Of a stretch of 64,000 bases of DNA, positions 32,674-40,162 are shown in pieces. Position 1 is the stretch's first letter. Each line of letters starts with the position of its first letter. The position numbers were made by a program, and so were the translations under genes. The notes under the pieces are model-generated. The model was not told the DNA's origin and ran no database searches. It worked only from the letters and a program-made list of their open reading frames with translations. The DNA comes from Marivibrio halodurans (GTDB taxonomy: Bacteria > Pseudomonadota > Alphaproteobacteria > UBA8366 > Aestuariispiraceae), in NCBI RefSeq assembly GCF_017963645.1, contig NZ_JAGMWN010000004.1, positions 372,001 to 436,000 of the forward strand, read 5' to 3'.

Positions 32674-34344
32674 ATGAAGCTTCCCGCCTCGCTCGCAGCG
32701 CTCTTGATGCTCGCCCTCGTCGGGTTGCCGACACCGGCCGACGCCGCCTCGAAGGAGCGGCTGGTCATAGGCATCTCGCAATTCCCCTCGACGCTCCATC
32801 CCAGTTTCGATTCCATGCTGGCGAAGAGTTACGTGGCCGGATTGGCGCGGCGGCCGATCACGGCCTACGACCCGGATTGGAATCTGACCTGCCTGCTCTG
32901 CACCGGCCTGCCGACCTATGAGGACGGCACCGTCACCGACGAGACGGCGGAGGACGGCGCACCCGGCATGGCGGTCACCTATAGCCTAAAGCCGGGCATG
33001 GTCTGGGGCGACGGCACACCGATCACGACGGCGGACGTCGCCTTCGCCTGGCGGGTCGGCCATGACCGGGAAACGGGCTTCGACGCCTATGAACTCTATC
33101 GCCGCATCGACCGGGTCGAGGTCCATGACGACCGTCGCTTCACGCTCCACATCAACAAGCGGACCTGCGACTTTCAGGGGTTGAGCGACCTGAACCTCCT
33201 GCCCGCCCATATCGAACGGCCGATCTTCGAATCCGGCGCGCCCGGCGACTACCGCCAACGAACGGCCTACCAGACGGACCCGACCAATCCCGCCCTGTGG
33301 TACGGCCCCTACCGGGTGAAGGACATCGTCACCGGCCAGCGGATCGTGCTGGAACGCAATCCGAATTGGTGGGGCGAATCCCCTTACTTCGACGAGATCG
33401 TCGTGCGCACGATCGAGAACACGGCGGCGCTGACGGCAAACTTGCGCTCCGGCGATATCGACATGATCGCGGGCGAACTCGGCATCGCGATCGATCAGGC
33501 GCTGGCCTTCGAGGAAAGCTTCGGGGAGGATTTCCAAATCCTCTACAATCCGGGCCTGTTCTACGAGCATCTGGACGTCATCCAGGATCACCCGGCGTTG
33601 AAGGAACGGCCGGTGCGCCAAGCCCTGATCCAGGCGATCGACCGGCAGGCGATCAGCGATCGTCTGTTCGGCGGCAAGCAGCCGGTCGCGAACAGCAACG
33701 TCAATCCGCTGGATTCCGTGTACTACGCGGATCTACCGAAATACGCCTACGATCCGGAGGCGGCCGCCGCGAAACTGGAGGAAGCCGGCTGGACCATCGG
33801 CCCGGACGGCGTGCGGACGAAAAACGGCGAGCGTCTTTCCTTCACCCTGATGACGACCGCGGGCAATAAATCGCGCGAGCAGGTCCAGCAGGTATTGCAG
33901 GCGCAATGGGATGCCATCGGCGCGGATGTCGCGATCCGAAACGAACCACCCCGCGTATTCTTCGAGCAGACGGTGAGCAAGCGGCGCTTCGACGGGGTGG
34001 CGCTCTTCGCCTGGCTTTCCGCGCCGGAATCGATCCCGCGCACGACGCTTCATTCCGACCAAATTCCGAGCGAGGAAAACAGCTTCATCGGCCAGAACTA
34101 TACCGGCTACGCCAATCCGGAGATGGACCGTATCCTGGAGGGGCTGGAGACCGAGTGCGCGCCGGAGACGCAGGCCCGGCTCTGGCGGGAGCTTCAGACC
34201 CTCTATGCCACGGACCTGCCGGCGATTCCGCTTTATTTCCGCGCCAACAGCTACCTTCTGCCGAAGAACCTGGAGGGGTTGACCCCGACCGGCCATCAGT
34301 TCCCCTCCACCCTGTGGGTCGAGGAATGGCGGCTCGCGGAGTGA
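32674..34344 (+). CDS. ABC transporter substrate-binding protein, peptide/nickel (family 5) type
   Basis: Periplasmic receptor, 556 aa; ATG at 32674 with AAAGGAGA upstream. Signal peptide 1-24 (LAALLMLALVGLPTPADAAS). The mature protein has the SBP_bac_5 layout: LVIGISQFPSTLHPSFDSML, VTYSLKPGMVWGDGTPITTA, DVAFAWRV, WYGPYRVKDIVTGQRIVLER, NPNWWGESPYFDEIVVRTIE, ALIQAIDRQAISDRLFGGKQ. Substrates of the family include peptides, nickel and opines. Two permease genes follow (70-base gap, then ATGA overlap), but no ATPase gene. Confidence 0.95.
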   Translation: MKLPASLAALLMLALVGLPTPADAASKERLVIGISQFPSTLHPSFDSMLAKSYVAGLARRPITAYDPDWNLTCLLCTGLPTYEDGTVTDETAEDGAPGMAVTYSLKPGMVWGDGTPITTADVAFAWRVGHDRETGFDAYELYRRIDRVEVHDDRRFTLHINKRTCDFQGLSDLNLLPAHIERPIFESGAPGDYRQRTAYQTDPTNPALWYGPYRVKDIVTGQRIVLERNPNWWGESPYFDEIVVRTIENTAALTANLRSGDIDMIAGELGIAIDQALAFEESFGEDFQILYNPGLFYEHLDVIQDHPALKERPVRQALIQAIDRQAISDRLFGGKQPVANSNVNPLDSVYYADLPKYAYDPEAAAAKLEEAGWTIGPDGVRTKNGERLSFTLMTTAGNKSREQVQQVLQAQWDAIGADVAIRNEPPRVFFEQTVSKRRFDGVALFAWLSAPESIPRTTLHSDQIPSEENSFIGQNYTGYANPEMDRILEGLETECAPETQARLWRELQTLYATDLPAIPLYFRANSYLLPKNLEGLTPTGHQFPSTLWVEEWRLAE

Positions 34345-34414
34345 GGGCGGCGGTGCGCGTCGGGACGTCGCGGCGCGGTCGCTCCGCCACCTCCCGGCCT
34401 GAAGGGCGCGCGCC

Positions 34415-35401
34415 ATGTTGAGCTATACGGCCACCCGCCTGCTGGAATGCCTGCTGGTACTCCTCGTCATGTCCTTCCTGGTCTATGGGCTGATCGGGCT
34501 GATGCCGGGCGACCCGATCGACCTGATGATCTCGGCCAACCCGGACTTCACCGCCGCCGACGCCCAGCGCCTCAAGGCGCTTTACGGCCTCGACCGTCCC
34601 CTGCTGGAGCGCTACGGTACCTGGCTCTGGGCGGCGCTGCAGGGCGATTTCGGCTATTCGCGGCTCTATCAACAGCCGGTGGGGGATATCCTGCTGCCGC
34701 GCCTCGGCTGGACGACGGTTCTGCTGGGGACGAGCCTCGCGCTCACGGTCATGATCGCCATACCGCTGGGTGTCTGGGCGGCGGCGCGGCCCTATTCCAG
34801 GGTCGATTACGGGATCAACATGATCTGCTTCGCCGGGATTTCCGTGCCGCCCTTCTGGCTCGCGCTGATCCTGATCCTGCTGGTCGCGGTTCCCTTCCAG
34901 GCCATCCCCGCCGGTGGCATGGGGGAGGCCGGTGCCGGGCTGCTGGAGCGGCTGCGCCATCTGTTCCTTCCCGTCGTGACGCTGACTCTGGCCTCGATCG
35001 GCGGTTTCACCCGCTTCATGCGCGGGGCGATGATACAGGCGTTGCGCGCCGATCACATCCGTACCGCCCGGGCCAAGGGACTTTCGCGCGCGCGCATCCT
35101 GATCGGACACGCGCTGCGTCACGCGCTGCTGCCGCTGATCACGGTGGTGGCGCTCAGTTTCGGCACGCTGTTCTCCGGCGCGCTGATCACGGAGACCATG
35201 TTCAGCTGGTCCGGCATGGGCCGCACGATCTACGAGGCGACGCTGGGCAATGACTATAATCTGGCGCTGGTCGGGCTGTTGACGGCGACGGGCTTCACGC
35301 TCGCCGGCAATATCCTGGCCGACCTGCTCTATGCCGGGCTCGACCCCCGCATCAGCTTCCAGACCGCCAGCGACGGCACCGGGGGCGGAAGCACGGCATG
35401 A
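34415..35401 (+). CDS. DppB-type ABC permease (peptide/nickel family)
   Basis: 328 aa, six TM segments, first permease of the heterodimeric channel. N-terminus ATRLLECLLVLLVMSFLVYG, then LMPGDPIDL and LKALYGLDRPLLERYGTWLW, which are typical of DppB/OppB; the ATPase-contacting EAA loop is DHIRTARAKGLSRARILIGH. C-terminal TM pair has ITETMFSWSGMGRTIYEATL. Follows the binding-protein gene and overlaps the next permease. Confidence 0.95.
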   Translation: MLSYTATRLLECLLVLLVMSFLVYGLIGLMPGDPIDLMISANPDFTAADAQRLKALYGLDRPLLERYGTWLWAALQGDFGYSRLYQQPVGDILLPRLGWTTVLLGTSLALTVMIAIPLGVWAAARPYSRVDYGINMICFAGISVPPFWLALILILLVAVPFQAIPAGGMGEAGAGLLERLRHLFLPVVTLTLASIGGFTRFMRGAMIQALRADHIRTARAKGLSRARILIGHALRHALLPLITVVALSFGTLFSGALITETMFSWSGMGRTIYEATLGNDYNLALVGLLTATGFTLAGNILADLLYAGLDPRISFQTASDGTGGGSTA

Positions 35402-36351
35402 GTACGGACATGCAAATCGACCACCCTTCCCCCACCGGGCACGGCCTCTCTTCATACGGCCCGGGCCGGCACCGGCGCGTGGTGCGCCGCTTCCTGCGTC
35501 ACCGCCTGGCGGTCGGCAGTCTTATCTTTCTCCTGCTGATGACATTCGGCGCCGTGGCGGCGCCGCTGATCGCCCGCAGTCTGGGGGTCGATCCTTTCGC
35601 GGTCGATCTCTTCAACCGTTTCGCGCCGCCGGGCGGCGCCTCCCTCCTCGGCACGGACGAGGTGGGGCGCGATCTGTTCACCCGGCTGCTCCATGGCGGG
35701 CGGGTCTCGCTCGCGGTGGGATTGACGGCGGCGGTCTTCTCGGCCGCGATCGGCACGATGATCGGATTGCTCGCCGGGTTCCACGGCGGGCGGGTCGACG
35801 CGATCCTGATGCGCGTCACCGACGGGGTGATCGCACTGCCCATCCTGCCCCTGTTGATCGTGCTGGCGGCGGTCGATCTCTCGAAACTGGGCCTGACGGC
35901 GGAGAGCGCGGGCAGCGAGACGGCCGATCTCGCGCGGCTGATCGCCATCATCGCCGCCGTCGGCTGGCCGACCGTCGCCCGCCTCGTGCGCGCGGAGACA
36001 TTGAGCCTCAAGACGCGGGATTACGTGACGGCGGCGCGCGCGCTCGGCGCGCGGCCGGGCCGCATCATGCGACGGCATATCCTGCCCAACGCGCTTGCCG
36101 TCGTCGTGGTCGCGACGACGCTTTCCATCGGGAACATCATCCTGTTGGAAAGCGTGTTGAGCTTCCTCGGCCTCGGCATCCAGCCACCGACGGCCAGTTG
36201 GGGCAACATGCTGACCAACGCCCAGGATCTCGTCTGGTCCGAGCCGCATCTGGCGGTCTGGCCCGGCCTGATGATCTTCGCGACCGTGATCGCCTTCAAT
36301 TTCCTCGGCGACGGGTTGCAGGACGCGCTCGACCCGAAGGCGGGCGATTGA
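35398..36351 (+). CDS. DppC-type ABC permease (peptide/nickel family)
   Basis: 317 aa, second permease of the importer. RRFLRHRLAVGSLIFLLLMT is the N-terminal TM after the family's charged start; APPGGASLLGTDEVGRDLFT is the OppC/DppC signature (LGTDxxGRD); the EAA loop is DYVTAARALGARPGRIMRRH; LLESVLSFLGLGIQPPTASW is also typical. Coupled to the first permease by ATGA. The next gene, 178 bases on, is unrelated and carries its own promoter, so the operon ends here without ATP-binding subunits. Confidence 0.95.
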   Translation: MSTDMQIDHPSPTGHGLSSYGPGRHRRVVRRFLRHRLAVGSLIFLLLMTFGAVAAPLIARSLGVDPFAVDLFNRFAPPGGASLLGTDEVGRDLFTRLLHGGRVSLAVGLTAAVFSAAIGTMIGLLAGFHGGRVDAILMRVTDGVIALPILPLLIVLAAVDLSKLGLTAESAGSETADLARLIAIIAAVGWPTVARLVRAETLSLKTRDYVTAARALGARPGRIMRRHILPNALAVVVVATTLSIGNIILLESVLSFLGLGIQPPTASWGNMLTNAQDLVWSEPHLAVWPGLMIFATVIAFNFLGDGLQDALDPKAGD

Positions 36352-36400
36352 GCGTCCCCGCATGAACCCGACGGCATGACCGGCGGGCCGGGCGGATTTC

Positions 36401-36429
36401 TTGCATTTTCACCGGGACACGCCTATATT
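36401..36429 (+). promoter_or_regulatory. Sigma-70-type promoter
   Basis: -35 TTGCAT (36401-36406), 17-base spacer, -10 TATATT (36424-36429). Expected start of transcription near 36436, about 90 bases before the ORF at 36529. One of the clearest promoters in the window. Confidence 0.7.
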
Positions 36430-36434
36430 TCCCA

Positions 36435-36479
36435 TGCGGGGATCGCGAGAGCCACGGGATACTGTGGCTGCATCCCGCA
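36435..36479 (+). promoter_or_regulatory. Structured mRNA leader with mutually exclusive stems
   Basis: Form A: TGCGGG (36435-36440) pairs with CCCGCA (36474-36479), enclosing AGCCAC (36450-36455) with GTGGCT (36464-36469). Form B: CGGGAT (36455-36460) pairs with ATCCCG (36472-36477), which breaks both stems of form A. It starts at the predicted transcription start. A switch role is inferred. Confidence 0.45.
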
Positions 36480-36528
36480 GCATGAGGAGCGGACGCGGGG
36501 CTCTACCCGTGGACGGAGGATAACGACG

Positions 36529-37008
36529 ATGGCTGACATCGCGGGCATTGGCGGCGGATCGGGCGCCTTCGGATACAGTCCGACGCGTAGCGCGGCGGAG
36601 GATATCCGGGCGGACGATGCATCCGCGTCCCGCCGGTTCGAGGAAGAGGCGACCCGTCCCGTTCAGGACCGGACGGAGGTTCCCGCCCTCGACGACACCG
36701 CGGCGGACACCGCCCCGGCCGATACCGATCAGGAAACGTCTCCCGGCGGTCAGCAGGAGTTGGCGGAGGATACCGTCAGCCTGAGCGATGGCGCGCAACA
36801 GGCGCTGGCGGCGAATGACGCGGGCGCTCCCGTCGACCGGCCGGTCGAACCCGGCGCCGGCAATTTGAGCGCGGAGGGCGCGCGCGCGACCAACGAAACC
36901 AATCAGGTCGCCCGCCAAGAGGACACGACGACCGAGGTCAACGGCAATCAGAACAACCAGTCGGAGACCACGCGAACCCTTGGTCAATTGGTCGATCAAT
37001 TCGCCTGA
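36529..37008 (+). CDS. Disordered hydrophilic protein of unknown function
   Basis: 159 aa; ATG at 36529 with GGAGG ten bases upstream. No Cys, no Trp, no TM or signal peptide. The chain is rich in Asp, Glu, Gln, Thr and Ala; only the ends look ordered: N-terminal MADIAGIGGGSGAFGYSP, a short helix-like motif DTVSLSDGAQQALAANDAG near residue 85, and a C-terminal TRTLGQLVDQFA. The VSLS-x-GAQ-AL motif recalls short motifs in flagellar/secretion-related small proteins, but I would not assign it. It is a single-gene unit with a good promoter, structured leader and terminator, implying strong or controlled expression. Confidence 0.72.
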   Translation: MADIAGIGGGSGAFGYSPTRSAAEDIRADDASASRRFEEEATRPVQDRTEVPALDDTAADTAPADTDQETSPGGQQELAEDTVSLSDGAQQALAANDAGAPVDRPVEPGAGNLSAEGARATNETNQVARQEDTTTEVNGNQNNQSETTRTLGQLVDQFA

Positions 37009-37066
37009 CGTCTTGTTTTCGACACCTCCCTCGTCTCTTGCCCGCAAAAGAGAGGGAGGGATAGAA

Positions 37067-37092
37067 GCCCGCGACAATTTCGCGGGCTTTTT
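37067..37092 (+). terminator. Strong intrinsic terminator
   Basis: GCCCGCGA / TCGCGGGC perfect 8-bp stem, 5-base loop, followed by TTTTT. A second weaker hairpin (CCTCCCTC / GAGGGAGG) precedes it at about 37025-37059. Confidence 0.9.
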
Positions 37093-37152
37093 CGTGCATG
37101 CTCGGTGCCCTTGGGGCAAGACGCCGCCGGGGACGCATGATAGACAAGCGTC

Positions 37153-37575
37153 ATGATGGAACCGTCACGCCTTCTCATAACCCTGGCGGGTCTTCTTGGG
37201 GCCGTCGCCGTCGCGATGGGGGCTTATGCCGCCCATGGAATGGCGGAAACCTTCGGACCGGAGGCCGCGCACCGGGCCGCGCTCGGCGCGCAGTACCAAC
37301 TTCCGCACGCGGTCGCGCTCTTCGTCTCCGGCTTCGTCGCGCCTGGCCTCGCGCGGGGGCGGGTCGCGCTCGCGGCCGGCGTGCTCTTCACGCTCGGCGC
37401 GATTCTTTTCCCGGGCGCGCTCTATCTCCTCGCGTTCGGTGGTCCGGGCATCCTCGGCATAATCGCGCCGATTGGCGGACTCTGCCTGATCGCCGGATGG
37501 CTGATGCTGGCCATCGCGGGATTGGGCGGGCGCCACGCCGCGCCCAAAGGTAAAGGCGATCAATTCCCTCATTAG
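37153..37575 (+). CDS. DUF423 (YgdD/TMEM256-like) membrane protein
   Basis: 140-aa inner-membrane protein with four TM helices. LITLAGLLGAVAVAMGAYAA followed by HG, then AALGAQYQLPHAVALFVSGF and FTLGAILFPGALYLLAFGGP, are the DUF423 signature (GAFGAHGL / Q-x-H-x-LAL / GxxLFSGSLY). Function unknown across the family. The basic C-terminal tail is cytoplasmic. Isolated between a terminator and a lipoprotein gene. Confidence 0.93.
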   Translation: MMEPSRLLITLAGLLGAVAVAMGAYAAHGMAETFGPEAAHRAALGAQYQLPHAVALFVSGFVAPGLARGRVALAAGVLFTLGAILFPGALYLLAFGGPGILGIIAPIGGLCLIAGWLMLAIAGLGGRHAAPKGKGDQFPH

Positions 37576-37678
37576 GGACTTGGAACGCGCCCCCGAATCG
37601 CCCTAACAATTTTAGAATTGCGCGAAATGTTGGCGCGCGAAACTCGAGAGTGCGATGCACCGGCGGTCGAGGATACCG

Positions 37679-39604
37679 ATGGGGAGGGGACGGATCTGGC
37701 TCGCGATGTTGATGGCCGGCACGGCGATGGCCGCGCTGTCGGCTTGTCAGCATATGGACACGCGCGCTTCAGATACCGCAAGCGGCATGGCGAACGCCGA
37801 ACCGCCCGCCGAAACATCCCCGACAACCGAGAACCTCTCGACAGAGGCCGAGACCACGGTCGATGGGACCGAGACGGTAGCCGCCCCGCCCGATATCCGT
37901 GGCGCGAGCGATTCCGACGATCCGCGTATCGTCAGCCGCGGACCGGAATGCGTCGTTTCGCGCTTGGTGCAATCGGCGGAACGAAGCCGGGAACTTCGCC
38001 GCAAGATCGCCGAAGGCGCGGTGACCGCGCCCCTGCCGGATCCGACGGACCCGGCCACCACCGCGCTCGATGAGGAAATCCTCCTTCCGATCGAGGAGGA
38101 AGCCGCGGCGACGGCAGAGGCGGAGGCGAATGGGAAGGACCCGGGCGAGGACCGTGATCCGGCATCGAGCGGCGGGCCGGTTCGCCTCGGCGAGATGGGC
38201 GCGGAGGAACAGTCGACCCCCACCCCGCCAATCGGGGAAGACCCGGCCGAGAAAGTCGCGCGGGCGCCGATGCCCCCCCCCTCGTCGGAGCCGATCACGG
38301 TCGCCGAACGCAGCCTGACCCCGGCCGAGGCGCGGGCCGCCTATGACTGCATGGCACCCCGCCTGCACGCGGCCTACAGCCAGTCCGGTCATGCGCTCGC
38401 CCGGATCTATCCGGATTTTCCGATGCCCGTCGAGGCCCCTTACGTGGCCGAACTGCTGGACGGCCGTTACGTCCAAATTCATGCGAACGACCGGGCCCTG
38501 CGGCGCGACATGACCCTCTTCCTCGACCGCGACATGCAGGTCGGCTCCATCCTGGCCGCGCCCTCCTTCACGGTCGGACCGGACGGGGTCCTGGAGCCCG
38601 GACCGCTCACCCTGATCGAGAAGATGGGGCAGGCCTTCACCGGGCCGCTCGGCAATTACCGCTACACCGTGATCGAGCCGGACGGCACGATAACCGGGGC
38701 GACCAACGGCTATGGCGGTGCGCAACTGACGGTCTGTTCGGGATGCGCGGCCAAGGAGAGCGATCGCTTCTTCCTCGCGCTTCTGAACGGGGGCACGGTG
38801 CCTGAGACGATCGAGGCGCCGGAGCAGCCCACCGGGACGGCATCGCCCCTCGGGGCCGGGCCGGATACTGAAGGGGCGCCCGGGGAACTCGATCCCAATG
38901 CGGATTTGGACCCAAGCGCCCCCCTCGATCCGGGCGCGTCGCTCGATCCAAACGCGCCATTGGATCCCGGGGCGCCGCTCGACCCCAGCGCCCCACTCGA
39001 CCCCGGCGCCCCACTCGATCCCGGCGCCGATGCGGAGCCGGTTGAGCCGAATGCGGCTCTTGATTCGAGCGCACCGCTCGACGCCGGCGCCTCGCCCGAT
39101 TCCGAAGCACCGTTGGATCCCAATTCGCCCTTACAGCCGAGCGATCCGCCCGTGGAATCGGCGCCCGCATCCGATTTGGGCATGCCCCCCACGCAGCCAA
39201 CGGAAACGCGGGAGGATACGCCCGCGCCGTCCGCCCCGTCGGAGAGCGACGTCCTGCAAAGCGCGCCGACGATCGAGAGCGCGCCGTCGGCCACCCTGGA
39301 CGAGGGCCGGATGAGGGAAGAAGAACCGAGCCCCACATCCGACCCCACGCTTCAGCCGGAGAGGAACGCCCCGGAGACGCCCGCACCGCAAGAGCGTCCA
39401 TCGACCGATCTGCTGGCGCCACAACCGCAGGACCAGGCCCCCGAGACCAGCCGCGACGTCCTCGATAACGAGCAGACAGCCCCCCAAACGCAAAGCCCCA
39501 GCCAGGACAGGGCCGGCGAACAGGATGTGCTTTCGGGGCCGCCGCCCGTTCCCGAGGCACCGGAAGGCGAGGATCTCCTGATCTCGCCCGAGGAATTGAA
39601 CTGA
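37679..39604 (+). CDS. Lipoprotein with P460-like domain lacking the heme-ligand His, and hexapeptide repeats
   Basis: 641 aa from the ATG at 37679 (GAGGAT upstream); 37655 is an alternative. Signal peptide with lipobox LSAC. An acidic, low-complexity segment follows (to about 215). The folded part (about 220-370) resembles cytochrome P460-type domains: APYVAELLDGRYVQIHAND, MQVGSILAAPSFTVGPDGVL, GPLTLIEKMGQAF, GNYRYTVIEPDGTITGATNG, then VCSGCAAKESDRFFLALL. Where the family has CxxCH for heme c, this has Cys353-S-G-Cys356-Ala. Then LDPxAx hexapeptide repeats and a long Pro/Glu/Ser-rich tail. Envelope protein of unknown role. Confidence 0.75.
   Translation: MGRGRIWLAMLMAGTAMAALSACQHMDTRASDTASGMANAEPPAETSPTTENLSTEAETTVDGTETVAAPPDIRGASDSDDPRIVSRGPECVVSRLVQSAERSRELRRKIAEGAVTAPLPDPTDPATTALDEEILLPIEEEAAATAEAEANGKDPGEDRDPASSGGPVRLGEMGAEEQSTPTPPIGEDPAEKVARAPMPPPSSEPITVAERSLTPAEARAAYDCMAPRLHAAYSQSGHALARIYPDFPMPVEAPYVAELLDGRYVQIHANDRALRRDMTLFLDRDMQVGSILAAPSFTVGPDGVLEPGPLTLIEKMGQAFTGPLGNYRYTVIEPDGTITGATNGYGGAQLTVCSGCAAKESDRFFLALLNGGTVPETIEAPEQPTGTASPLGAGPDTEGAPGELDPNADLDPSAPLDPGASLDPNAPLDPGAPLDPSAPLDPGAPLDPGADAEPVEPNAALDSSAPLDAGASPDSEAPLDPNSPLQPSDPPVESAPASDLGMPPTQPTETREDTPAPSAPSESDVLQSAPTIESAPSATLDEGRMREEEPSPTSDPTLQPERNAPETPAPQERPSTDLLAPQPQDQAPETSRDVLDNEQTAPQTQSPSQDRAGEQDVLSGPPPVPEAPEGEDLLISPEELN
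38888..39031 (+). repeat. Eight 18-bp in-frame repeats coding LDP(N/S/G)Ax
   Basis: Eight uninterrupted hexapeptide units of the pattern Leu-Asp-Pro-(Asn/Ser/Gly)-Ala-(Asp/Pro/Ser), with degenerate copies continuing to about 39140. Codon choice varies between units, so it is an old or protein-selected array. Confidence 0.9.
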
Positions 39605-39683
39605 ACCGAATTCACGGACCCGCCCCGCCTGGCCAAGCGGTCGGCGGCCGATCCTACCGATATATCGCGTCCGAAGTTTCCGG

Positions 39684-40112
39684 TCAGTCCCGCACGACGA
39701 GAACCGAGCAGGTCGCGAACCGCACGACGCGCGAGGCGGTCGACCCCAGAAAATAGGTTTCCGTCCCCGGCTGGTGCGAGCCAATGACGATCAGATCCGC
39801 GGCAAGCTTCTTCGCGGCGGACAGGATTTCGTCGTAACTGCGACCGTGCGCGATATGGGGGTGCACGTCGACACCTTCGGGCACATGATCCGAGACGAAG
39901 GATGCGAGCTTTCCCCCCGCAGCCTCCAGCGCCCTCTTTTCATAGCCCTCCGGAAAATACCCACCGACGATCGACATGCCGAAATCCGGCACGACGCTGA
40001 TCAGATGCAGGCTCGATCCGAATTTCTGCGCGTATTCCACCGCCGTCGGCAGGGACTTCGCCCAGCTATCCTCGTGCCCCAAATCGATCGCGAGGAGAAT
40101 ATTGCTATACAT
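39684..40112 (-). CDS. Universal stress protein (UspA family)
   Basis: Cytoplasmic 142-aa single-domain USP. MYSNILLAIDLGHEDSWAKS is the typical N-terminal strand-loop, LHLISVVPDFG the second strand, AADLIVIGSHQPGTETYFLG the late core, followed by STASRVVRFATCSVLVVRD. The ATP-binding signature G-2x-G-9x-G-S/T is altered: GSHQPG lacks the second Gly at the usual place, so ATP binding is uncertain. Last gene of a long minus-strand run, 50 bases after the TRAP permease; USP genes next to TRAP transporters are known (e.g. TeaD with TeaABC). Confidence 0.92.
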   Translation of the reverse strand: MYSNILLAIDLGHEDSWAKSLPTAVEYAQKFGSSLHLISVVPDFGMSIVGGYFPEGYEKRALEAAGGKLASFVSDHVPEGVDVHPHIAHGRSYDEILSAAKKLAADLIVIGSHQPGTETYFLGSTASRVVRFATCSVLVVRD

Positions 40113-40162
40113 GGGCCGCTGTTCCTTCCCCTATGGCGCCCGTCGCGCGCGGCGCGATTTCA

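Noticed and set aside
36450-36476. H-type pseudoknot in the 36.4-kb leader
   Set aside because: The connecting loops would be 0 and 2 bases, too short to span the stems; competing hairpins are the better explanation.
38888-39031. CRISPR-like array
   Set aside because: The repeats are contiguous 18-bp in-frame codon repeats with no spacers, inside a protein gene.
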